A stretch of 35,458 nucleotides of DNA from a virus: positions 1 to 35,458 of the IMG/VR virus record IMGVR_UViG_3300046323_000337; one strand, 5' to 3'. Of the stretch, positions 1 through 6,856 are shown in pieces. The notes below the pieces were generated by a model, which made no database searches, was not told where the DNA came from, and worked only from the letters and a program-made list of their open reading frames with translations. Within the stretch, counting starts at the first letter, position 1; every line of letters begins with the position of its first letter. The translations under genes were made by a program, and so were the position numbers.

Positions 1-275
1 ATATTGGACACGGTAGTTCTGGAGTTTTACATTATTATCCTGAAGTATGGGATTGTGATTTTAAAACATTTGCTAAAAAAATTAGACAAAAAGGAAATAC
101 CAAAGCTCTTTTTAAATGGGCTACAACAAACCATGTTCCACCTTCGATGTTAGTTTTGCATTTAACAATAAGAAACGAAACAGATTATTGGAACTACACT
201 ATTAAAATGATTAACGTACGAGAGTATAGAAAATTTTGGGAACTTAAATATAAAAAACCATGGAAAGAAAATTAG
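1..275 (+). CDS. C-terminal fragment of an unrecognised protein (5' end outside window)
   Basis: Reading in frame 3, an open frame runs without a stop from the window edge to TAG at 273-275, giving about 90 residues. The end is basic and aromatic-rich (it contains HYYPEVWDCDF and closes with KKPWKEN). It overlaps the RNA ligase start at 260 by 16 bases, the usual tight packing in this genome, which suggests translational coupling. I recognise no family. The other two forward frames are closed early in this stretch. Confidence 0.65.
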   Translation, partial: IGHGSSGVLHYYPEVWDCDFKTFAKKIRQKGNTKALFKWATTNHVPPSMLVLHLTIRNETDYWNYTIKMINVREYRKFWELKYKKPWKEN

Positions 276-1336
276 CCTCAATTCAAAGAGTAGCAAGCAT
301 TAGACCAATCGAAGGTGCTGATGCAATTGAAGTTGTAAGAATTAATAACTGGGACGTAGTTTCTAAAAAAGGAGAATATAAGCCAGGAGATCTTTGCGTT
401 TATTTTGAAATTGACTCATTTCTACCGATCAGAGAAGAGTTTGAGTTTTTACGCAAAAGCTCTTTTAAGAAAATGGCAAATCAAGAAGGTTTTCGTTTAA
501 AAACAATTAGACTTAGAGGCCAAGTTTCTCAAGGACTTGTAGTGCCTTTGGGTATTTTAGAAGGGCCTGATGAGTATAAGATAGGAATGAGCGAAGACAG
601 ATTACAAGTTGGACCTTACGATAATGCTTTAGTAATTGAAGAAGGTGCAGACGTAACAGAATACTTAAACGTAGTTAAATATGAACCACCAATTCCAGCC
701 GAATTAGCTGGTAAAGTTAAAGGTAGCTTTCCATCATTCTTAAGAAAAACTGATGAAGAGAGAGTTCAAAATTTAACAGGCTTTTATAAAAAATGGCTTG
801 AAGAAGATTTAGACTTTTACGTGACTGAGAAATTAGATGGTAGTTCAGCTACTTTTTATTTAAATGACGGCGTATTTGGTGTTTGCTCTAGAAATTTAGA
901 CTTACTTGAAACTGAAGAAAACACATTTTGGAAAGTGGCTCGTGAATTGAAGATTGAAGAGAAATTGAGAGAGAATGATAATCACAACATGGCTTTACAA
1001 GGTGAATTGATCGGTGAAGGAATTCAAGGCAATCCTTATGGAATCAAAGGACATACAGTTAAATTCTTTAATGCGTTTGACATTGACAATCAATATTATT
1101 ATGGTTTACCTATGTTCTTGGCTTTATTTAAACATCAATTTAAGTTAGAGACTGTGCCAATTTTAACTAATCTAACGATGAAATTGCCAGAAACCATCGA
1201 TGAGTGTTTAGCCTTTGCAGAAGCAAAGTCAGTGCTTAATCCAAACTTCGATAGAGAAGGTGTAGTGTTTAGAACCATGGACAGACAGATTAGTTTTAAA
1301 GCCATTTCAAATAAATTTCTTTTAAACGAAAAATAA
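260..1336 (+). CDS. RNA ligase, Rnl5 / DRB0094 type
   Basis: ATP-dependent RNA ligase of 358 residues, expected to seal 3'-OH/5'-P ends in nicked or cleaved RNA through an enzyme-AMP intermediate. Residues 1-100 look like the N-terminal OB-type module of the DRB0094/Rnl5 family (RKLASIQRV, then KPGDLCVYFEIDSFLP). The nucleotidyltransferase domain carries motif I KLDGSS at 191-196 with Lys191 as the adenylated lysine, SRNLDL at 210-215, a motif IIIa-like HTVKFFNAFDI near 265, motif IV EGVVFR near 333 and motif V SFKAIS near 345. All core motifs are present and the length fits, so it is probably active. Domain order separates it from T4 Rnl1 and Rnl2. It shares the window with a Thg1-like protein and an RNA-repair-type HAD protein, which suggests repair of tRNAs cut by host anticodon nucleases; that role is inference. 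Confidence 0.9.
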   Translation: MERKLASIQRVASIRPIEGADAIEVVRINNWDVVSKKGEYKPGDLCVYFEIDSFLPIREEFEFLRKSSFKKMANQEGFRLKTIRLRGQVSQGLVVPLGILEGPDEYKIGMSEDRLQVGPYDNALVIEEGADVTEYLNVVKYEPPIPAELAGKVKGSFPSFLRKTDEERVQNLTGFYKKWLEEDLDFYVTEKLDGSSATFYLNDGVFGVCSRNLDLLETEENTFWKVARELKIEEKLRENDNHNMALQGELIGEGIQGNPYGIKGHTVKFFNAFDIDNQYYYGLPMFLALFKHQFKLETVPILTNLTMKLPETIDECLAFAEAKSVLNPNFDREGVVFRTMDRQISFKAISNKFLLNEK

Positions 1337-1386
1337 TTGCTTAAATATTTTTTTATGTCAAATATTTGTGGTATATTTACATATAA
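1334..1386 (+). promoter_or_regulatory. Long-type promoter block, copy 1
   Basis: It begins on the RNA ligase stop codon. The block has ATTGCTTAAATATTTTTTTA, then GTCAAATATT, then GGTATATTTACATATAAC, ending 17 bases before the ATG at 1403. AAATATTT occurs twice and could pair with itself. The same block recurs at 9297, 20217, 27010 and 33665, with looser copies at 3286, 10285, 25295 and 29096. TATATTTA resembles the Bacteroidota -7 element (TAnnTTTG). Confidence 0.6.
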
Positions 1387-1402
1387 CAAAAAAGCAAAGA
1401 AC

Positions 1403-2815
1403 ATGAAAAAGTTATCATTATTATTAGTCGCTGTAGTTTTATTTCAATCTTGTACAAAAGATGAACTTGAAGAAATTACACCAAAAACTACAGTGACTAC
1501 TGTTGCCCCAGGAGAATTAAACACAGAAACACAGTTGGATTCTAGAATTGTAAATTCTGGTTCTATGAGTGAATCGATCCTTAAAGGACAGACAGTCTAC
1601 ACTTCAACTTTAGACAAAGACGGTCATTCTTGTATGAGCTGTCACGTTTCTAAAGATGGTTATGACATTGCATTGTTTAACAACATAGATTCAATTCCTT
1701 TTATGAATCGTACGTTTCACAGAGCAATAAAGCACGTCTCTACACAAGATGCAATTAATGTGATGAATTACATTAAGAGTTTAACAAAAGGAAAAGTTAC
1801 ACCTAGAAATTCAATCAAGAACGTGTATCAACCTGGAGGTGAAATAGTAAGTGAAGGTCAATTTGCAAACTCAGTTGGCTTAAGTAATGCTTCGTATAGT
1901 GTAAGTCAAATTAATAACTGGGACTTTACACAAATTAAGGTGCCAATTACTTTGCCATCTTGGATTGATACAGCTTCTATTAATGATATTATGCCAGATA
2001 AACCAATGGAGCTTTTAAGAAATGGTAATTTAGCGGTTAAGTCTGCGTACATGAATTATCTTGATAGTCCAACTGATGAAAATTACGTTAGATTTAAAAG
2101 AGTAGTCTTTAATAGTTTGACAGAAGGTCAAAAGCACCCAGGTGAGCATGGTTACTCAGACTTTAAAGAGTCTTATAACACAATGAAATGGATGTCAAGC
2201 GCTTATATTCAACATGTTATAAGATATAAAGATGGTAAATTTGGTCCATTTAATATCTATGTAGATGGTAAATTATCAGACGATACTTATGAGTCGGTTT
2301 TAGATCCAATTTGGTTTGCAGGTGATATTGCTCGTAGAAGTTTAGATAATGGTAGTGTAAGTCAACAGTTAGAAGAAAGAGATGAAGTACGCTCAACGTG
2401 GTTGTATTTAGGTTGGATTGGTAATTATGGCCGAACTGCTAACTTTGAAACCAAATATATTGCTGAAGCTCTTTTAAGCAAAAGATTTCAATACTTAACA
2501 CAAGCTGTGATTATGAAGTCTTTAGTTAACAGACCAAACAATGTACAAGCTTTATATGATGATATTCGTACAGCCGCAAGATTAGTTGATCCAAACACTG
2601 GTAATTATGATAAATGTTTAGATTTTATGTTAACTTTTGTTAATAATAAGATTAATACAAATCCATTAGCAGCCAGAGTTTATGGTAGTGATAAAACATT
2701 TTCTTTAGAAGATCTTAACACAGCTAGAGGATTTATCAATGAAAAAGCTGGAAGTTCTAAAGCATCTTTATTAACCAAAATAGATCAGATTATTGCAGCT
2801 GTAAATGCAATGTAA
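1403..2815 (+). CDS. c-type cytochrome lipoprotein
   Basis: A 470-residue exported lipoprotein. The leader (MKKLSLLLVAVVLFQSC) ends in a lipobox with Cys17. A single haem-c attachment site CMSCH lies at residues 77-81 in DKDGHSCMSCH. FMNRTFHRAIKH (Met101 is a candidate axial ligand) and the helix DAINVMNYIKSL near 116-127 fit the end of a class I cytochrome c fold. The remaining roughly 340 residues are helical and match no family I recognise. Processing would place it on a membrane facing the periplasm, where host cytochrome c maturation attaches haem. I start at ATG 1403 because upstream codons run through the promoter block and ruin the signal peptide. A haem-c protein in a phage genome is unusual; electron transfer is inferred from the motif only. 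Confidence 0.8.
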   Translation: MKKLSLLLVAVVLFQSCTKDELEEITPKTTVTTVAPGELNTETQLDSRIVNSGSMSESILKGQTVYTSTLDKDGHSCMSCHVSKDGYDIALFNNIDSIPFMNRTFHRAIKHVSTQDAINVMNYIKSLTKGKVTPRNSIKNVYQPGGEIVSEGQFANSVGLSNASYSVSQINNWDFTQIKVPITLPSWIDTASINDIMPDKPMELLRNGNLAVKSAYMNYLDSPTDENYVRFKRVVFNSLTEGQKHPGEHGYSDFKESYNTMKWMSSAYIQHVIRYKDGKFGPFNIYVDGKLSDDTYESVLDPIWFAGDIARRSLDNGSVSQQLEERDEVRSTWLYLGWIGNYGRTANFETKYIAEALLSKRFQYLTQAVIMKSLVNRPNNVQALYDDIRTAARLVDPNTGNYDKCLDFMLTFVNNKINTNPLAARVYGSDKTFSLEDLNTARGFINEKAGSSKASLLTKIDQIIAAVNAM

Positions 2816-2819
2816 AAAA

Positions 2820-3275
2820 ATGGAAGTAGATTATAAAAAAGTTCTATTAGGAATGTTAGGCGAAAAGATTGTAGCAAAACATTTTAGAGATAATGGTCAC
2901 GTAGTTGATGAGTCTTTAAATATTTTTGATTCTGAAAAGGACATGATTATTGATGGAAATAATGTTGAAGTAAAAACAAATGCACCCCTAATTTATTATG
3001 ATTCATTTTCAATACCAAATGGTCAATATAATAAGATTATGAATTCACATAGAGTTTATTGGATTTCAGTGCCTTTGCAAACAAAAGAAGACCAATTTGC
3101 TGGATGTATTTTTGAAATGGATCCTAAAGTTGCACAATTACATAATATTACATTTCACACAGGTAATACTATAACTGCGCTTAAAAGACAACAAGAAGGT
3201 ATGAAAATAATTCATAGGATTGAAGATAAAGCACTCTTAAATCATCTCAAGAGTCTTTCTACTTCTTATATGTAA
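2820..3275 (+). CDS. PD-(D/E)xK nuclease-like protein
   Basis: A 151-residue soluble protein. Residues 8-20 (LLGMLGEKIVAKH) look like the first helix of restriction-endonuclease-fold proteins. Asp41 lies in DMIIDG and is followed by EVK at 50-52, giving the D-x8-ExK spacing of a PD-(D/E)xK metal site. An ATG at 2805 overlaps the cytochrome stop; ATG 2820 gives the more natural N-terminus (MEVDYKKVL), and both are in frame. Candidate roles are Holliday-junction resolvase-like or host-DNA nuclease activity. The family call rests on the motif alone. Confidence 0.5.
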   Translation: MEVDYKKVLLGMLGEKIVAKHFRDNGHVVDESLNIFDSEKDMIIDGNNVEVKTNAPLIYYDSFSIPNGQYNKIMNSHRVYWISVPLQTKEDQFAGCIFEMDPKVAQLHNITFHTGNTITALKRQQEGMKIIHRIEDKALLNHLKSLSTSYM

Positions 3276-3285
3276 ATATTTTGAA

Positions 3286-3350
3286 AATAAACGCTAAATA
3301 ATTTTTTTATGTCAAATAAAAGTAGTATATTAGTCTTATAATTAAAAACA
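3286..3350 (+). promoter_or_regulatory. Long-type promoter block, copy 2 (divergent)
   Basis: CGCTAAATAATTTTTTTATG, then TCAAATAAAAGTAG, then TATATTAGTCTTATAATTAA, ending 15 bases before ATG 3365. It matches the other blocks in layout, but the -7-like box is TATATTAG and the TTGC element is replaced by ACGC. Confidence 0.5.
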
Positions 3351-3364
3351 AAAACAAATAAGAT

Positions 3365-3574
3365 ATGAAACAAGAAACACTTGAAGAAGCTGCTGCTAAC
3401 TATTTGCATAGGGTGGCAGATGGAAAGAGAACCACAGGGTACGCGGATGAAGATTTTATCGAAGGTGCTAAGTGGCAACAAGAAAGAAATTGCAAACATA
3501 GCTATATTTTAACAGCTGAACAAAGTCATAGGGTTATAAAATGTAGTAAATGTAACGATACTCAAACGATTTAA
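3365..3574 (+). CDS. Small phage protein with possible zinc site
   Basis: 69 residues. The first half (LEEAAANYL then DEDFIEGAKWQQER) follows a pattern common in short hypothetical proteins of Bacteroidota phages. The second half has Cys43-x-His45 and later CSKC (Cys60, Cys63), a plausible zinc knuckle. First gene after promoter copy 2, followed 10 bases later by a small lipoprotein gene. Function unknown. Confidence 0.7.
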   Translation: MKQETLEEAAANYLHRVADGKRTTGYADEDFIEGAKWQQERNCKHSYILTAEQSHRVIKCSKCNDTQTI

Positions 3575-3584
3575 AAAATAAAAT

Positions 3585-3830
3585 ATGAAAAAACTATTAT
3601 TATTTACAATTGCTGCCGGTATGGTATCTTGTAATCAATTACGAACAGACACCAAAGAATATAAATTTGGATTAGTTAGTTATAACGGAAACGGTTTTAA
3701 CAGCACGTCTTCTACCATAAAATGTGATAGCGTCAAAATGTATGGAACAAAAAAAGCAGATGTTTGGGTAGATGGTGTTAAAATTAGCATAGAAGCAGAA
3801 AACGTAATTACCGTATATTCAAAATATTAA
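3585..3830 (+). CDS. Small lipoprotein
   Basis: 81 residues with a lipoprotein leader MKKLLLFTIAAGMVSC (lipobox MVSC, Cys16). The mature part (about 65 residues) looks like a small beta-rich domain with no recognisable motif. It sits in a short co-directional group behind promoter copy 2. Location on the cell envelope is inferred from the signal; a role in altering the surface of the infected cell is speculation. Confidence 0.7.
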   Translation: MKKLLLFTIAAGMVSCNQLRTDTKEYKFGLVSYNGNGFNSTSSTIKCDSVKMYGTKKADVWVDGVKISIEAENVITVYSKY

Positions 3831-3842
3831 AAACAAACAAAT

Positions 3843-4127
3843 ATGTCAGTAGAATTAATTCAAAAAGCAAAACAAGCAGCTGAAAAATACGCAAGTGAAA
3901 ATTTAGAATGGTGCTTAGCTCAGCCAGTAACTGAAGGTGAAAGACGACACATCGTTGATATTGCGGCTTCTATTATCATGACAAGAGATAATCTTTTGCA
4001 AGGTGGTAGTTTTGTTCAATCTGTTATCGATAACAAATTAGATCAAGCTATTTCCAGAGCAGATTCAACATGTATTAAAGCTTTAAAGTTTTTTGTCATG
4101 GTAAAAGAAAATGCTGGCAAATATTAA
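3843..4127 (+). CDS. Hypothetical helical protein
   Basis: 94 residues, mostly helical by composition (IQKAKQAAEKYASENLEW at the start). No signal peptide, membrane segment or known motif. Last protein gene before the first tRNA group, 12 bases behind the small lipoprotein, so probably the same operon. Confidence 0.65.
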   Translation: MSVELIQKAKQAAEKYASENLEWCLAQPVTEGERRHIVDIAASIIMTRDNLLQGGSFVQSVIDNKLDQAISRADSTCIKALKFFVMVKENAGKY

Positions 4128-4159
4128 ATTATTTCAGCATATCTTGAAACAATTGATAT

Positions 4160-4195
4160 ATTTAACGTAATATATACATAACAAACGTTCTTTAA
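4160..4195 (+). promoter_or_regulatory. Promoter-like AT block before the first tRNA group
   Basis: TTGATATATTTAACGTAATA then TATACATAAC lies just upstream of tRNA-Leu(UAA). It resembles the -7 part of the long promoter blocks but lacks the upstream TTGCTTAAAT element, so the call is weak. Confidence 0.3.
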
Positions 4196-4204
4196 CACAA
4201 TGTT

Positions 4205-4288
4205 GCCCAGGTGGTGTAATGGTAGCCACGCAAGACTTAAACTCTTGTGGACAGTATGTCCGTACCAGTTCGAGTCTGGTCATGGGTA
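4205..4288 (+). tRNA. tRNA-Leu(UAA)
   Basis: Type II tRNA. The acceptor arm GCCCAGG pairs with CATGGGT with one G-A mismatch. Anticodon stem CAAGA/TCTTG has loop CTTAAAC, anticodon TAA. There is a long variable arm, then T loop TTCGAGT. No CCA is encoded. Confidence 0.9.
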
Positions 4289-4299
4289 CTTATTTAAAT

Positions 4300-4373
4300 G
4301 CCTCTTTAGCTCAGCTGGCCAGAGCAGCTGATTTGTAATCAGCAGGCCGTGGGTTCGAATCCCTCAAGAGGCT
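4300..4373 (+). tRNA. tRNA-Thr(UGU)
   Basis: Acceptor GCCTCTT/AAGAGGC with discriminator T. Anticodon stem GCTGA/TCAGC has loop TTTGTAA, anticodon TGT. The T stem GTGGG/CCCTC has one T-T mismatch. It follows tRNA-Leu by 11 bases. Confidence 0.92.
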
Positions 4374-4392
4374 CAAAACATTTACCAGTAAT

Positions 4393-4467
4393 GGTCCGCT
4401 AGCTCAGTTGGATTAGAGCAACTGCCTTCTAAGCAGTAGGTCTCAGGTTCGAATCCTGAGCGGATCA
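4393..4467 (+). tRNA. tRNA-Arg(UCU)
   Basis: Acceptor GGTCCGC/GCGGATC with discriminator A. Anticodon stem ACTGC/GCAGT has loop CTTCTAA, anticodon TCT. A terminator follows at once. It reads AGA, the Arg codon favoured by AT-rich genomes. Confidence 0.93.
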
Positions 4468-4470
4468 CGT

Positions 4471-4496
4471 AGCCAATCATTCGATTGGCTTTTTTA
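4471..4496 (+). terminator. Rho-independent terminator after tRNA-Arg
   Basis: Stem AGCCAATC/GATTGGCT with loop ATTC, then seven T. It ends the first tRNA operon. Confidence 0.85.
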
Positions 4497-4554
4497 TTTT
4501 CTAGACATGATACTTTTTTATTTTCTTTAATATAACCTATTAAATAATACTATC

Positions 4555-4983
4555 ATGACATACGCAGAATTTATAGCAGAAGAATTAAGAAGCACGTATC
4601 GTATTACAGTCGATCAACCAAAGAATCCAGATGGAAGCAATCCATATATCCTCAAGCTTGGACCTTTTGTCTATGTAGATGTCCAAGTAGAAATTTTAAA
4701 CATCTACACAAGATCACTTGAACTTTTTTTAACTTTCGAAGGACTTAATATCAAAAAGATATTTTTTACACCTTCACATAAAGGGCCTGAAATCATTCAT
4801 GCTGAAATCTTTAATAAAATTGACAAGTTAGTTAACAAAGCCCTTTTAGAAGATGGTAGAGAAGAATGGATTCGTGAAGAATATCGTAAGAAAAAGGAAA
4901 GGTTAAATAATACAATACAAGAAATTGCCGGAAAAATACAAGAAATAGATGACAAAAATAAAGGAAATTATTTGCAAGATTAA
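4555..4983 (+). CDS. Hypothetical protein
   Basis: 142 residues, soluble. The centre looks alpha/beta and the C-terminus is a charged helix (residues 100-135, EEWIREEYRKKKERL) that may form a coiled coil. It overlaps the next gene by 35 bases in another frame. No family recognised. Confidence 0.65.
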   Translation: MTYAEFIAEELRSTYRITVDQPKNPDGSNPYILKLGPFVYVDVQVEILNIYTRSLELFLTFEGLNIKKIFFTPSHKGPEIIHAEIFNKIDKLVNKALLEDGREEWIREEYRKKKERLNNTIQEIAGKIQEIDDKNKGNYLQD

Positions 4984-5200
4984 GGGTCATAATTACTCTT
5001 ATAATTTCGGATGGATGCCGACAAAATGTTACTGCAAGAGATGCGGAATGAAATGGAGAACTACACCAAATCCAGACTACATTCCTGGTAAATCTAATCC
5101 TTTAGAAACAGATATTTTTACATGGATTGAAGATACTGGAATTGAATCAAAACCAAGTATTGATACTAACTGGGACAATGAGCCCGATTTAATGTCTTAA
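4949..5200 (+). CDS. Zinc-ribbon protein, DUF1660-like
   Basis: 83 residues. Cys9 and His14 (CKIKGH) and CYCKRCG at 27-33 form the zinc-binding pattern of DUF1660 phage proteins (short CKxxGH, aromatic stretch, CxRCG). The C-terminal half is acidic with a conserved-looking WIEDTG segment. The 35-base overlap with the upstream gene suggests translational coupling. Biochemical role unknown. Confidence 0.65.
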   Translation: MTKIKEIICKIKGHNYSYNFGWMPTKCYCKRCGMKWRTTPNPDYIPGKSNPLETDIFTWIEDTGIESKPSIDTNWDNEPDLMS

Positions 5201-5203
5201 AAA

Positions 5204-5359
5204 ATGAGTACGATAAATTTAATTGAAGAAGATCTATGGGATCACTATAGTGGGCTGCCAAGCCCAGCATGGTATCAATACAATGAAGAATTAGAAGAAG
5301 ATGAAGAAAATAGCACAGATAATTTGGCTGATATTGGATCTAATACTAAAAAGATTTAA
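5204..5359 (+). CDS. Small acidic protein
   Basis: ATG 5204 to TAA 5359, 51 residues, three bases after the zinc-ribbon gene. The middle is strongly acidic (EELEEDEEN). No known family; supported by position, spacing and an open frame with phage-like composition. Confidence 0.5.
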   Translation: MSTINLIEEDLWDHYSGLPSPAWYQYNEELEEDEENSTDNLADIGSNTKKI

Positions 5360-5412
5360 ACGCAAAAAGAAAAGTATATGGGAATTATAAACAATTTAAA
5401 TAAAACTAACAA

Positions 5413-5589
5413 ATGAAAAATTTTAAAACTTCTGAAATATTGATTTTAATAGCTACGGTATTAATAATCTTTATCAGCGAATATCATTATATTGTAGATG
5501 GAGATATTAACAAAGCAATTTTTATTGGATTGTGGCCTCCTACAATATTAGCATTTCTAATCTATATTAACCTTAAAATAAAAAAATAA
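5413..5589 (+). CDS. Small two-helix membrane protein
   Basis: ATG 5413 to TAA 5589, 58 residues. Two hydrophobic segments (residues 8-21 and about 37-54) are separated by a short polar loop. The stop overlaps the next ATG as TAATG, implying coupled translation with the following membrane protein. A holin-like role cannot be excluded, but there is no lysis gene nearby. Confidence 0.6.
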   Translation: MKNFKTSEILILIATVLIIFISEYHYIVDGDINKAIFIGLWPPTILAFLIYINLKIKK

Positions 5590-5897
5590 TGGAGATAATA
5601 GCATTAACAGCAGTTGTTGTTACACTTTTTACAGTGTTTGGTATTACAATTTTAAGAGAATTTAATAGGATGGAAACTGAAGGATACGCGTATAATCCAA
5701 ATGCAAAAAAATACGGCAGAGATGCTTTATTTGAACTAGCCGTTAAATTGTTTGAGGATGAAAAAATCACAGCAAAGGTAAGTAAAAAAGAAAAAAAGAA
5801 AAACAGAGTCATGTATAAAAATATAGCAGACATGGAATCAGATGGCGTTTATTTTCCAGAAGAAGTTAAAAAACAACTTCTAAAAATAAAACAGTAA
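5589..5897 (+). CDS. Small membrane-anchored protein
   Basis: 102 residues. Residues 2-21 form one N-terminal membrane helix; the rest is a charged cytoplasmic tail with a lysine-rich patch (SKKEKKKNR). Translationally coupled to the preceding two-helix protein. No family recognised. Confidence 0.65.
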   Translation: MEIIALTAVVVTLFTVFGITILREFNRMETEGYAYNPNAKKYGRDALFELAVKLFEDEKITAKVSKKEKKKNRVMYKNIADMESDGVYFPEEVKKQLLKIKQ

Positions 5898-5900
5898 AGA

Positions 5901-6176
5901 TTGAAAGATTTAACTACAGAACAGATAGATCGTATTATAGAAATGGCATGGGAAGACAGAACACCCTTTGATGCCATTAAAGCTCAGTTCGGATTAAGCG
6001 AAGATATGGTTAAAGTGTTAATGAAGAGAGAACTTAAATTCAGCAGTTATAAACTATGGAGAGAACGCGTCGAAAAATGCAAAACTAAACACACTGCTAA
6101 AAGAAACAATGAGATTGATAGGTTTAAGTCAACTTCACAAAAACAAATCACTAATAATAAAATATCAAAACGCTAA
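5901..6176 (+). CDS. TIGR03643 / DUF2805 family protein
   Basis: 91 residues. The core TEQIDRIIEMAWEDRTPFDA, then FGLSEDMVKVLMKREL and SSYKLWRERV, is the signature of the TIGR03643/DUF2805 family, small proteins found largely in marine bacteria and of unknown function. In cellular genomes I recall them near photolyase/cryptochrome genes, so a place two genes from a rhodopsin is suggestive. The start is TTG at 5901, chosen because the family homology begins there. The stop overlaps the next ATG (TAATG). The lysine-rich C-terminal tail after residue 65 is longer than I expect for the family. Confidence 0.75.
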   Translation: MKDLTTEQIDRIIEMAWEDRTPFDAIKAQFGLSEDMVKVLMKRELKFSSYKLWRERVEKCKTKHTAKRNNEIDRFKSTSQKQITNNKISKR

Positions 6177-6742
6177 TGAACAATTTAATAATAATAGCAC
6201 ATCCGAATAAGGAATCTTTTTGCTATAATGGAATCTATAAAACAATCGAATCAACACTAGTTGAGAATAATGAGTTGGTAACAATCATAGATCTATATAG
6301 TGATGATTTTACAAGACCAAGAACTAATTTAATCAAATCATATAAAGAAGCAGTAACATTGGCCGATAGAATCTACATTGTATCTCCTGTTTGGTGGTTT
6401 AGATTAACGCCAAGAATGGAAACTTTCTTTGATGAAGTATTTACACCAGGGTTTGCTTACAACTTTATACCCCTGACCAAATTATATGGCTATCCAAAAC
6501 CTCTATTAGGCGATAAAAAGGTTAGAACATATCTAACACATGGAGCGCCTGCATTACCTGTAGTTTCATTATATTTAAACTCAGTGAAATTACGATTAGT
6601 AATGGGTGTTTATTCATTTGTATTTGGATGGTTTAAAACAAAAACACGTCAGTTTTGGAGTGTGCCTTTTGTTTCTCAAGAAAAAAGACAAAGTTATTTA
6701 AAAAGAGTACAACGCGATATTCTCAGCGATTTAAAGCTTTAA
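6176..6742 (+). CDS. Flavodoxin-fold NAD(P)H oxidoreductase (quinone reductase-like)
   Basis: 188 residues of the Flavodoxin_2 fold (MdaB/KefF/NQO-like). The N-terminus NNLIIIAHPNKESF is the FMN/FAD phosphate-binding loop after the first strand. DRIYIVSPVWWFRLTPRMETFFDEVFTPGFAY matches the family core that holds the isoalloxazine ring (SPVWW, P-x-x-x-x-x-F-D). Expected reaction: two-electron reduction of quinones or similar acceptors with NAD(P)H in the cytoplasm. Residues 135-160 contain a more hydrophobic stretch (LVMGVYSFVFGWF) that could touch the membrane. Start codon overlaps the upstream stop. Directly upstream of the rhodopsin, so it may feed the same quinone-linked respiratory chain; that link is inference. 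Confidence 0.8.
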   Translation: MNNLIIIAHPNKESFCYNGIYKTIESTLVENNELVTIIDLYSDDFTRPRTNLIKSYKEAVTLADRIYIVSPVWWFRLTPRMETFFDEVFTPGFAYNFIPLTKLYGYPKPLLGDKKVRTYLTHGAPALPVVSLYLNSVKLRLVMGVYSFVFGWFKTKTRQFWSVPFVSQEKRQSYLKRVQRDILSDLKL

Positions 6743-6753
6743 AATATTTATAT

Positions 6754-6801
6754 TTTTGTTTAATATTATTAATAATTAGTTAAACAAAAGATATATAAAC
6801 C
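6754..6801 (+). promoter_or_regulatory. Inverted repeat plus TATA element upstream of proteorhodopsin
   Basis: Perfect 10-base arms TTTTGTTTAA (6754-6763) and TTAAACAAAA (6780-6789), separated by 16 bases. GATATATAAACC follows at 6790-6801, the short TATA-type element seen before virion and lysis genes. The leader to ATG 6857 is about 55 bases and A-rich (AAACAAACAAACAA). The rhodopsin therefore probably has its own promoter, with an operator or terminator hairpin in front. Confidence 0.45.
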
Positions 6802-6856
6802 ATATAATATCAGCGCAAGTATTATACATTTAATTAATTTAAACAAACAAACAATT

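Noticed and set aside
1337-1402. TTG start 66 bases upstream for the cytochrome lipoprotein
   Set aside because: It translates the promoter block and destroys the lipoprotein signal.
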